In this document: positions 1-8,500 of the stretch, piece by piece
Layout: each line of letters starts with the position of its first letter
Position numbering within the stretch: position 1 is the stretch's first letter
NCBI GenBank assembly: GCA_039816045.1
Contig: JBCBYB010000017.1
Coordinates: forward strand, 1-64,000
Direction of reading: 5' to 3'
DNA: 64,000 bases
Origin: Thermohalobaculum sp039816045
Lineage (GTDB): Bacteria > Pseudomonadota > Alphaproteobacteria > Rhodobacterales > Rhodobacteraceae
Program-made: the position numbers and the translations under genes
Notes under the pieces: generated by a model
The model's database searches: none
What the model was told of the DNA's origin: nothing
Seen by the model: the letters and a program-made list of their open reading frames with translations, nothing else

Positions 1-176
1 CGCCCGGCCACCAGGGCCTCGACATGGGGACGCAATCCGACCGCGAAGATCACGATACCGATTACGTAGGCAAGGCCCTTATAGGCCAAAAGCGCCGGCA
101 GCAGCACGAAGGCCATCGCGTAGAGCCAAAGCGCAAGCCCCGCTGGGCTTGGCAACCGGTCAATCATACGCTCCAT
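1..176 (-). CDS. Membrane protein, N-terminal fragment (cut by window edge)
   Basis: Only the first 58 or so residues of this minus-strand gene lie in the window; the rest is beyond base 1. The start is the ATG at 176-174, preceded by a good GGAGG ribosome-binding site about seven bases upstream. After a short N-terminus (MERMIDRLPSPAG) there are two closely spaced hydrophobic stretches, roughly residues 14-32 and 37-46, so it is an integral membrane protein. It diverges from the M15 peptidase gene at 334. I do not recognise the family from this fragment, and its link to the T6SS is unknown. Confidence 0.7.
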   Translation of the reverse strand, partial: MERMIDRLPSPAGLALWLYAMAFVLLPALLAYKGLAYVIGIVIFAVGLRPHVEALVAG

Positions 177-242
177 CTCACGCCCTCCGCCTGTTGTGTG
201 GCACCGCACCGCACGCGGGATTTCTCTCTGAAGCCAACCGAT

Positions 243-271
243 TTGTCGAGGCCGGGCCCGCGCGATAAAGA
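243..271 (+). promoter_or_regulatory. Weak candidate sigma70-type promoter for the M15 peptidase gene
   Basis: TTGTCG at 243-248 and TAAAGA at 266-271 are separated by 17 bases, 63 bases before the ATG at 334. The match is 4/6 at -35 and 3/6 at -10, so this is only a plausible guess within a 157-bp divergent intergenic region. Confidence 0.25.
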
Positions 272-333
272 CATAGGATCGCCACCTTCGCCGGGTTAGA
301 TTGGCTCAAGGCATGTTTGGGAGTGCACCGGCC

Positions 334-1167
334 ATGAAGATCAACATCTCGCTCGTTCTGCTGGCCCTTGCGATCGTCGCGGCCCCAGTGGTCTGGCATT
401 TGTCCGAGCAGCATTTGAGCGGCGGAGACAGCGAGTTCGCGGAGATGCGGGGCGAGATGGTCGCGCTGCGCGGTCTTGTCGAGGCGCAAGGGGAGCGGAT
501 CGAGGGCCTCAAGGACCGGATCGACGGGCTCGAGGGGCGGGTGAACCTCGCCACCATCGAACGCTCCGAGCAGGAGACCGGCGCGGTTGCCACAGGACCC
601 GCGATTTCTGATACCCTGCGCGATGCCTTTGCCCAAGTCGTGCTGATCGCCAACCGGCGAAACGTAAACGAGGGGCTGACCCATGCAAGCTCTAGCTTTC
701 TCAAGGAATTCCTCGGTCTGCCGCGCGAAGAGCTGGGCGACACCTGCGACGAGATGGAAAACGAGAAGCTGAAAGAGATGCTTGTGCTCGAGAATGTCGG
801 GCCAATCCGTGTGCAAATGCTCCGCCCGGCGATCATCTCGCTGAAGCAAGTTTTCCGGAATGTCCAGGTCTTCGAGCCCGAGCTCTATGCGCGCATCCGT
901 TCCTCCGGCTCGCTCTGTGTGCGCCGGGTACGGGGCGCCGAGTTGGCAGCTTCTGCCCATGCTTACGGCCTCGCGGTCGATCTGAACATCGACGGGCAGT
1001 TGGACACGTTGGGCGACGGCAAGACGCAGCTTGGGCTCACCATCCTTGCCGACTTCTTCAAGCAGGAGGGCTGGCTCTGGGGAGCCGCGTTCGGCCGCGA
1101 GGACTCCATGCATTTCGAAGTGAGCCGCGAGAAACTGGAGCAGTGGCGTCGCCTTGGCGAGATCTGA
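334..1167 (+). CDS. Membrane-anchored M15-family peptidase (peptidoglycan D,D-/L,D-peptidase type)
   Basis: The 277-residue product begins with a hydrophobic signal-anchor (about residues 5-22), then a Glu/Arg-rich coiled coil (about 35-80), a linker, and a C-terminal M15/VanY-like domain. The zinc site is visible as SAHAYGLAVDLN (H209, D216) and the DSMHFE motif (D257, H260), the usual HxxxxxxD...DxxHFE pattern. M15 enzymes cleave peptidoglycan stem peptides in the periplasm. The ATG at 334 is preferred over an upstream TTG at 301 because GGGAG lies about ten bases before it and the membrane anchor follows directly. It is convergent with ppkA, four bases apart, so it has its own promoter. 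Its position at the end of the T6SS cluster recalls TagX, the M15-type enzyme reported for the Acinetobacter T6SS; a role in opening the cell wall for the apparatus is inference. Confidence 0.85.
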   Translation: MKINISLVLLALAIVAAPVVWHLSEQHLSGGDSEFAEMRGEMVALRGLVEAQGERIEGLKDRIDGLEGRVNLATIERSEQETGAVATGPAISDTLRDAFAQVVLIANRRNVNEGLTHASSSFLKEFLGLPREELGDTCDEMENEKLKEMLVLENVGPIRVQMLRPAIISLKQVFRNVQVFEPELYARIRSSGSLCVRRVRGAELAASAHAYGLAVDLNIDGQLDTLGDGKTQLGLTILADFFKQEGWLWGAAFGREDSMHFEVSREKLEQWRRLGEI

Positions 1168-1171
1168 CCCC

Positions 1172-2506
1172 TCAGCCGAGGTGCTTGCGCAGGAATGCCG
1201 TGCGCTCCGCCTCGCCGGGGATCGAGTCCGCCAGCAAGCGATAGAAGCTCTCCAGGCTGTCCGCCTTTGTCGAGGCCTTCTGGACGAGCACCCTCGCAAC
1301 CGGGCCGAGATAGCTCGCCAGGGAGCTTTGCGTCTGCGTCAACGTCTCCGGATCAATGGCAATGCGCTGACCCGTGCTTTGGCTGATGCTTGTCGAGAGG
1401 CGCATCGCCGTGTCTGCCGCCTGCTGCCCGGTGGCTGAGCGAAGGAACTCTGCCGCCGCCTTCGGATCGCTGATCTCCCCCGCAAGCATCTGATAGAGCT
1501 CCGACACGGACCCGCTTCGCCCAGAGGCGCGCTTGACCATCACCCGTGCAATCGGGCCCACCACGCGGGCGAGCCGACGCTCCGCCTTGGCCAGAACCGC
1601 ATCCTCGAAACCGACCTGCGGGCGCGGCGCCACCTTCGGTTGGGCGGGCGCGATGATGGTGGCCGCAGCCGTGTCGTTTGTGGCCTGCGCCAGCGCCTGT
1701 GCGAATGCCTGCGCCGTCTCAAACCGCTCCTCAGGCGCCTTTGCGAGGGCACGCAAAACCACCTGCTCGATGCCCGGGGGCACCGAGGGGTTCGCCGCCA
1801 AGATCGACGGAGGCGGCTCGTTGAGCACGCGATACATGATCTCGGCGCTGTTGGCTCCGGCAAAGGGACGCTGACCGGTAAGCAGCTCATAGGCCACGAT
1901 CCCGGTGCTGAAGAGATCCGACCGTTGGTCGACCTCCGCCGCCATGAACTGCTCGGGGCTCATATAAGAGGGCGTGCCGATCATGGAGCCGTGGGCTGTC
2001 ATGGTCGAGCTCTCAACCCGTGCAATGCCGAAATCGGTAACCTTGACCGCTCCACTGTCGAGGAGAAGCACATTGCCCGGCTTGATATCGCGGTGGACGA
2101 TCCCGGCCCCATGAGCCGCCTCGAGCGCCGCCAACACCTGGCTTGTGACGAAGAGTGCGGCACTCACCTCGAAGGGCTTCTTCGCCATCAGAAAATCCGA
2201 CAGCGGCCGACAGGGGCAATACTCCATCACGATGTAGGGCGCGCCACCCGCCTCCCCGAACTCGAAGATCGTCACGACGTTCGGGTGAATGCAGCGCGCC
2301 GCAGTCCGCACTTCGCGCGCGAACCGCTCCCGCCAACCGCCGGCATCTTCTTCCGCCAGCAGATCGTGCCGGATCGTCTTGATCGCCACCTCGCGGTCGA
2401 TGGACGGGTCGTAGCCCTTATAGACAACGCCCATCGCGCCGGTGCCGAGCGCCCCGTCGATCCGGTACTTGCCGATCTGCTGCGGTATGGGCCGCTCGGC
2501 GCTCAT
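1172..2506 (-). CDS. ppkA: T6SS-associated serine/threonine protein kinase PpkA
   Basis: A 444-residue eukaryotic-type Ser/Thr kinase. The kinase domain (about residues 12-275) has the glycine loop GTGAMG, catalytic lysine K43 in VAIK, HRDIKPGN (D141), DFG at about 159-161 and the SPEQ segment. A disordered stretch follows (about 278-300), then two copies of a roughly 53-residue helical unit centred on GPIARVMVKRA and GPVARVLVQKA. PpkA kinases phosphorylate the FHA protein to trigger T6SS assembly, opposed by PppA; both partners are in this cluster. Unlike Pseudomonas PpkA it has no transmembrane segment or periplasmic domain, so it must get its signal from a partner, and the adjacent HAMP membrane protein is an obvious candidate (inference). 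The ATG at 2506 has AGGAGA about ten bases upstream. It is the last gene of the minus-strand cluster. Confidence 0.93.
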   Translation of the reverse strand: MSAERPIPQQIGKYRIDGALGTGAMGVVYKGYDPSIDREVAIKTIRHDLLAEEDAGGWRERFAREVRTAARCIHPNVVTIFEFGEAGGAPYIVMEYCPCRPLSDFLMAKKPFEVSAALFVTSQVLAALEAAHGAGIVHRDIKPGNVLLLDSGAVKVTDFGIARVESSTMTAHGSMIGTPSYMSPEQFMAAEVDQRSDLFSTGIVAYELLTGQRPFAGANSAEIMYRVLNEPPPSILAANPSVPPGIEQVVLRALAKAPEERFETAQAFAQALAQATNDTAAATIIAPAQPKVAPRPQVGFEDAVLAKAERRLARVVGPIARVMVKRASGRSGSVSELYQMLAGEISDPKAAAEFLRSATGQQAADTAMRLSTSISQSTGQRIAIDPETLTQTQSSLASYLGPVARVLVQKASTKADSLESFYRLLADSIPGEAERTAFLRKHLG

Positions 2507-2525
2507 GGGCGACGATCTCCTAGTG

Positions 2526-3395
2526 TTACTCGATCATGCGGAGCGCGTTTTCCAGACTGCGCCGCATGCGGTTAAACGAGTCGGTCAGGGAGGCGATCTC
2601 GCCGCCGCCACTGGCCTTCATCTCTGGCGCATCGAGGTTGCCGAGACTGATCTCCGAAGCCAGATCCGACAGCTTCACGATCGGCCGGATCACGACCATC
2701 CCGAGCAAGGTGTTCACAATCAGCAGCATCACAAGGAAGGCCGCCGCGAGAGAGATCATGACGATGATGAAGGTCTCCCGCGCTCGCTCGAGCGGCACGG
2801 CCATCGGGACCGAGACGATCTGCGCTCCGATGATTTCGTCGAGTTCCCAGCCGAAGCCGTTCGCCTCGCCATAGAGCTGCACCATCGAGGCCGGGGCTAC
2901 CTCCGGCGTCGAGTGACACTGAAGGCAGGCCTCGTTCTTGATCTGGATCGGATGCGCGAGAACCAGGGACTGCCCGAGCGGCGTGTCACGTACCGCCACA
3001 TGCTCGTCGGAGATGCGCCCGCTGCGGAAGGCACGAATGATATCCTCCTCCCAATCATTGGCCTGGTCAGCCGGATTGGTGGGGTTCAAAGCCGCTTCCT
3101 TGTAAGCATAGTCGTCGAAGGCCTCGCTCACCCGACGGAAGTTCTCCTGCGCAGCGTAGGACGGCACCGTGTGGGGCAGGAAGCGCTCGGCCGATATCGT
3201 CTGCAGCAGCGGCCGGATCTCGTCCGCCGTGTAGGACCGCATGGCGAGCGCGCTTTGGCGCATCACGCGCGCTTTGGCAAGCACCTCGTCACGCGCTGTG
3301 TTCTCCAGAAACCCCCAAAGGATCCAGCCGATGATGGCATAGCCGATGCCAAGGGCAACCAGCAAAACCATATTGAATTTCAGACGAAGGCTCAT
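2526..3395 (-). CDS. Periplasmic DUF3365-like haem-motif sensor with HAMP domain
   Basis: The 289-residue protein has TM1 at residues 7-29, a periplasmic domain of about 175 residues, TM2 at about 208-230, and a cytoplasmic HAMP domain (about 233-285) where it ends. The periplasmic part contains a CxxCH haem c motif (C157, C160, H161) in the setting NEACLQCHSTPE, typical of the DUF3365/Tll0287-like sensor fold. There is no histidine kinase, cyclase or methyl-accepting domain after the HAMP. It lies between the caspase-fold gene and ppkA, 19 bases before ppkA. Inference: it detects a redox or ligand signal at the envelope and passes it through the HAMP to soluble PpkA. Covalent haem needs the Ccm machinery, which is not in this window. 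The ATG at 3395 has GGGAG about nine bases upstream. Confidence 0.85.
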   Translation of the reverse strand: MSLRLKFNMVLLVALGIGYAIIGWILWGFLENTARDEVLAKARVMRQSALAMRSYTADEIRPLLQTISAERFLPHTVPSYAAQENFRRVSEAFDDYAYKEAALNPTNPADQANDWEEDIIRAFRSGRISDEHVAVRDTPLGQSLVLAHPIQIKNEACLQCHSTPEVAPASMVQLYGEANGFGWELDEIIGAQIVSVPMAVPLERARETFIIVMISLAAAFLVMLLIVNTLLGMVVIRPIVKLSDLASEISLGNLDAPEMKASGGGEIASLTDSFNRMRRSLENALRMIE

Positions 3396-3455
3396 AATCA
3401 GTCTCCCAAAACCTGTTTTGTATGCCGAGCAAGGGCGTTGCGGTTCGGCGAAAGC

Positions 3456-4625
3456 TTACTGGCCCGCCAACTCGAACAACAGGTTCATCTGTGACGCATT
3501 CAAAAAGCCGGTGGCCTCAAAGCCGCGCAGTCGCTGAAAAGTCGATATCGCACGCCGCGAGAGAGGCCCAAGATCCCCATCGATCCCGCCCTGATAAAGG
3601 CCGAGCCCCCTGAGCGCGCGCTGGATCTGGCGCCGTTGTTCGCCGGTCAACTGCGCGTCATGCTCCTCGGGGGACAACGGCCCCGGCTCAGGCGGCGCTG
3701 GCGTTGTGGGCTCGGGGGCTGCCACCCGTTTCGGACCGCTGGCGGGTGCCTCAGGAACCGTTGTTACCACGGGTTGAGGCTCTGGTTCCGGCTCCGGTTC
3801 GGGTTCCGGCTCGACAACGATCGTCGCGGCGTCCGGTACTGGTTCCGGCTCTGGCTCTAGTTCCGGCTCGCGTACCGCCGGCGCCACCAAGGGACGATCG
3901 CCGCCCGTGCCGAGCACCGCATGCATGCGCCGACCGGAGAGTTGCTCGGCGCGGGTCGCAAAACCCAGCGCGATAGCATCGAGCCGTGCCGTTGGCACGC
4001 TGACCACCTCGGCGAAGGCCTGCGCGGTCTCCGCACCACCCACCGTACTGCTCAAGGTCACCCCGGGTTCGGCGCCAAGGACCACCGCGCTGCCCGGAGG
4101 CGTCGACTGATCCGCCAATCCAGGCTCAAGACCCTGCAAGCCGTCGAGCCGCGGTTCGGGATAGGCCCCGTCGATCACAGCGAACTGTGCTTGCCCTCCC
4201 GCCTTTGCAAGGGAGGCGAGAACACTGTCGAGGTCGATCCCTTGGGTTACGAAATCGAACGGCCGCGCTGGCTTCGCATTGCGCGCGATCATGAAGTTTC
4301 GGCCCCGGAGCTGCCGTGCATAGCCGACGAAATAGAAGACCGCCGACCCGTCTGGATCTGGCTCGGCACTCATCTGTCGCAAGGCAGACAGCAAGCCGCC
4401 CGTCGTTGCGTTCTTGATCACGGTGACGTTGAACCCGGTCGAGGTTAGCGCGCTCTCCAACGCCTCGGCCACGCCATCAAGCGGCAGAGGTTGAAGATCG
4501 CGATACTCAGCGTTCACCACAACAAGTGCGACGTTGTCTGCTTGCGCCGACGGGGCCGTCGTCACAGCCAGGCCGACCACTCCCCAAAGAACGGCGGTTG
4601 CCAGCGTTCTGCCCAGTCGCCGCAT
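3456..4625 (-). CDS. Exported caspase-fold (C14-like) protein lacking the catalytic dyad, with peptidoglycan-binding domain
   Basis: A 389-residue exported protein with a signal peptide (about residues 1-30) and a caspase/peptidase C14-like domain (about 32-250). The position of the catalytic histidine (usually SGHG) reads FVGYARQ, so tyrosine Y102 replaces it, and the cysteine position (usually DACR) reads VIDGAYP, with alanine A154. It therefore looks proteolytically inactive. Next come a Glu-Pro-rich low-complexity linker (about 250-325) and a C-terminal PG_binding_1 domain (about 332-389, with GLYQGGIDGDLGPLSRRAI). The ATG at 4625 is chosen over a TTG six bases upstream because GGAGG is nine bases before the ATG. 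It starts just after the pppA stop, so the two are translationally linked. It may be a periplasmic scaffold that ties T6SS regulation to the wall; this is inference. Confidence 0.82.
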   Translation of the reverse strand: MRRLGRTLATAVLWGVVGLAVTTAPSAQADNVALVVVNAEYRDLQPLPLDGVAEALESALTSTGFNVTVIKNATTGGLLSALRQMSAEPDPDGSAVFYFVGYARQLRGRNFMIARNAKPARPFDFVTQGIDLDSVLASLAKAGGQAQFAVIDGAYPEPRLDGLQGLEPGLADQSTPPGSAVVLGAEPGVTLSSTVGGAETAQAFAEVVSVPTARLDAIALGFATRAEQLSGRRMHAVLGTGGDRPLVAPAVREPELEPEPEPVPDAATIVVEPEPEPEPEPEPQPVVTTVPEAPASGPKRVAAPEPTTPAPPEPGPLSPEEHDAQLTGEQRRQIQRALRGLGLYQGGIDGDLGPLSRRAISTFQRLRGFEATGFLNASQMNLLFELAGQ

Positions 4626-4627
4626 GC

Positions 4628-5434
4628 TCAAAGTCCTCCGCCTGACGGCGCGCCCGGAACCACCGTCCGTTCGGTATCCGCTTGTGTTAAGCTGTCTGCT
4701 TCGTCCTCGCCAAGCTCTACGACTATCACAGATATGTTGTCGGCGCCCCCACCATCTAACGCAATCTGAAGCAGCCGTTCAGAGATTGTCTCGATTGGTT
4801 CGGTCTGCAGCACCTCTTCCAAAAGCGCGTCATTGGCATATTTGGTGAGGCCGTCACTGCACAGGAGGAAACGGTCTCCCCGACCGACCCGGCCGATACG
4901 CTTGTCGACTTCGAGGACCTCCCCGACACCGACGGCGCGGGTGATAACGTTCGAATGCGGATGGTTCTCCGCTTCCTCATCCGTCAGATGCCCAGCCTCT
5001 ACCAAATCTGCGACAAGCGAGTGATCCCGGCTTACGCGCTGGAGCTTTCCGTCGCTGAGCTTGTAGAGACGACTATCCCCTGCCCATAGACACGCGAAAT
5101 GCCCCGCCGAAATAAGGAGCATCACCACCGTAGCGCCGATCGTCGCGCCACCGTTGCGAGCAGATTCTGCCAGGATCGTCTCATGCGCCTCCAACACCGC
5201 ATCGCGGGCTGACTGCATGAGCTCTCCCGCCGGCAAACTTGGCGACAGCGCCCCTAGGGCCTCGACAATCGCGTTGCTGGCATAGGCTCCGTTCTTATGT
5301 CCGCCCATCCCGTCAGAGACCGCCCAGAGCTGGTGCTCCGGCAAACCGATCACGGCATCTTCGTTTGCAGACCTGACCTTGCCCACATGGGTCCGCATCG
5401 AGTACCGGATGGGGGCATCGTCGGCTTCGGTCAT
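4628..5434 (-). CDS. pppA: T6SS-associated PP2C-type Ser/Thr phosphatase PppA
   Basis: A 268-residue cytosolic PPM/PP2C phosphatase. The metal-binding and catalytic motifs are present in order: VRSANEDAV near the N-terminus, VSDGMGGHKNG, WAGDSRLY, LLCSDGLTKY and GGGADNISVIVV. In the threonine phosphorylation pathway PppA dephosphorylates the FHA protein and so counteracts PpkA, limiting T6SS firing. The ATG at 5434 follows a GGGGGTG Shine-Dalgarno; an in-frame TTG nine codons upstream is less likely. The gene sits between tssM and the caspase-fold gene, in the same orientation as the rest of the cluster. Confidence 0.94.
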   Translation of the reverse strand: MTEADDAPIRYSMRTHVGKVRSANEDAVIGLPEHQLWAVSDGMGGHKNGAYASNAIVEALGALSPSLPAGELMQSARDAVLEAHETILAESARNGGATIGATVVMLLISAGHFACLWAGDSRLYKLSDGKLQRVSRDHSLVADLVEAGHLTDEEAENHPHSNVITRAVGVGEVLEVDKRIGRVGRGDRFLLCSDGLTKYANDALLEEVLQTEPIETISERLLQIALDGGGADNISVIVVELGEDEADSLTQADTERTVVPGAPSGGGL

Positions 5435-5513
5435 CTTCACCCCCAAACTCGGACGCCACAATTCACAGGAACCGCGTCCCGGTGGCGTCGATATGCCGCC
5501 GGAAAGCCTCCGT

Positions 5514-8500
5514 TCAGAGCGACTTCACACACCGAAATGCCTGCAGGGCCGACAGTGAAAAGGGATTGAGCGCTGAGCCTGCGCGCAGCTGAAATACCGC
5601 AATGCGTCCTCCAATGCTGAAAATGACTTTGGATCGGTCAGAGACATTGGTGCGCCGCACCTCTGCCTGGTCGAGCAGCCGGAACCAGGACCAAGGCCCT
5701 TCCGACTGTAGTGAGTTCGCGCTGTCTGGTTGTTGCGGGGTAAAGGCGACGCGGGTCCGTCCCCCGGCCTTGCCAGGCCATTTCATGGGCGTCGTTTCCG
5801 GTACCTGATGGGCATATTCGAGTTCCTGGCCCTCAACTTCCAACACCACCGAGGTTGCCTTGCTGTCCAGGGCAATCGGTTTGAGATCGAAGGTCACCGA
5901 TGGCAATTGCCCGGTCAGGAAGAAGGCGTCTCGGATGTCGGCAGCGTGTTGGAACTGCGTTAGCACCGACGGCGAGATCCCAAGATCGACGCCGTTCACT
6001 TGCCGCCACCGCCAAGGCTTTGACGTCGTCTCGACATAGTCGATCAAGTGCTCCTTGAAGAAGCTGTCGATCAGTCCGCCCGGCGCAAAGAGTCGGCCGA
6101 AGTCCTGAATCGCGACATCGGCCGCGGCCCCCCGCTGGAAGGGATACCGTCCTTCGAGCGTGCGCTCGCAAAGTGGCAGGACTTCCGCTTGCCACTGACG
6201 GTTGAGCTGCGGACGGATGCCACCTGCACGAATGTTCGACGCAGACTGCACGACCTGGACGGTCCATCGCTTGAGCGGCCCGTCCTCCAGGGAGTTTGCC
6301 GTCTCCAGCAGACGCTGTGGCGCGCCCCCCTCACCGGGCTTTGCCAGCACGCCTGCCCCCGCCCCGACGGACTGACGGTTCAGTTCGTCATAGACCTCGC
6401 GGTACTCAGCCACGACAGTCTCGAGCTGTGAGGGGACCCCCTCCTCCTTGAAGGTCAGGTTCCGCAGCCAAGCAAACTGATCCTCGACATACTGCCCGGG
6501 GATCTCCGGCTCCTCCTGCTGTGCGTTTGAACTGCCAACTCGGTTGGACCCCTGAAGAACACGCGCCAACTGCTGGGATTGTGCGTCCAAGCTTCCAAGT
6601 GCTTGGCGTTCGAAGAAATCAGTGACCCGATCGACCGTTCCACTATCCAGCCCGATGTCTTCGAGCCCTTGGTCTTCGCGGCGCGTCAGCATGGTCTGCT
6701 CGGTCGCACTGTTCAGAATGTTGGTGATCGGCGACGTGGCACCGGACAAAATGTTGGTAATCCGCACCGCATCGTTGAGAGAGTTCGGCGGAACGATGTC
6801 AATATCGGACAACAGTCGGTCCCAACGGTCGACATAGTCGTCATAATAGAGCGACAACACATCCCGCGTGTACTCCGACAAACGATCTTCGGTCAGATCA
6901 TCCGCGTTCACGCCGAGCACCCATCCCTCGCGTTGCATGCGATCTGGTACGGCCAGCGCCTGATCGATAAAGACCTCCGTAAACCCACGATGGGTGAAGA
7001 TCCCTTCGACCCCCTCGGAGAGAGGCTCTCCAGAGGGACGGATCAGCACTCTTGTGGCCTGGGGGCCGGCCGCCTCCGTGATCCGCCACTTCGGCACCGC
7101 TTTCGCCGCGGGGCTTGTGACGATGCTCTGATAGATCCGCTCCGGCACCGGACGGTCCGAAAGAATGCTGCGCACTGCCTCGACGAGGTTGCCGTTCAGA
7201 TCAACCTGCTGCATCGGGCTCGCAATCAGCGCATCGAAATGCACCTCCAGATCGCTCCGCAAGCCGGCATTCGCAGGACCGGGATAGGCAAGGCTCCAAT
7301 CAATCTGGAGCCAAGTGCGGACCATCTCCTCGTCCATCGGCCCCTGGAGCCCAAGGATGAGATACACGCGAAGCGCTTGGTAGAGGAGGTCCGGCCGGTT
7401 GAAATTCGACTGCAGCTGTTCTTCGAGCCGGAGGAGCAGCCGTGGCAGGAGCAGCGAGTTCAGAGCGTTACGATAGGACTGTGCGGCCTCGGTCCCGATC
7501 GCATCGCCCTGATAGAGACCCCAAGTCAGAGAGGTCGCAGGATCGGGGTCGTTCACCGTCGGATTGCCGGGCATATCGCGGAGCGTGTTGAGCGGGCCGA
7601 CAACGGCGGGCAGGTCGAAGTCTTCGACCGGGTTCACCTGGATGCGAGCGATGGCCTCTCGGTATTTGACCACCTCCGCATTCGCTTGATCGATCAAGTC
7701 GGTGTTGCCGAGATAGCTGATCGTCCAGAGTGTCGCGAAGCCACCTGTGACCAGAAGGCCAGCCGCGACAGACCCGCGCCAGATCCATTTGTAGCGGCGC
7801 TCCACCTTGTCATCGGCAGAGACAAGACCCGCTTCGGGGAAGATCACGCCCTCGAGCAGGCGCGTGAGGAAGAAGCTCTTGCCGGCGCCCTTGCCCGTCC
7901 CGACCGCCTGACGCCCGATCCCAAAGGCCTGGGCCATGCCGCGCATCAACCGGTCAATCGGCGTGCCTTCCTGGGTGCCAGAGGCAAAGTAGATCCCACG
8001 GAAAAGCTGCTGTTGCTCGAACCGGCTCTCTTGGAAAACCTCGGCGAGGAAGTCCTTTGCAACCCCGCGCAGCGACTCGACCTGCTGCGGGAACCCGTAG
8101 ATCAGCGAGCGGCGGTGGTGGTCGACTTCCTGCTGCAACAGCTCGATGGAGCGGTCGTTCAGGCGCTGAAGCAGCGCGTCGAACTCCGCATCGAAGCGGC
8201 CCATCGGATCGCCTTCTTCCTCGCCCTTCTTGTAGGGGAAGGTGACGCCCCAGACCTGTTCGCGATCTTCCTTGCCAAGCCGATCGAAGAACTCAGCGAA
8301 GCCGACGATGAGGTCAGCCTTGGTAAAGACCACATAGACCGGGAAGCGCACTCCGAGCTTTTCGCGCAGCTCCCGCAAGCGCGTCCGCACGGCAAGCGCA
8401 TGGTTGCGCCGGGCGGCGTCATCCTGCACGGACAGATCCGACAGTGAGATCGCAACGATCGCCCCATTGATCGGCTGACGAGAACGTGTGGTCTTGAGGA

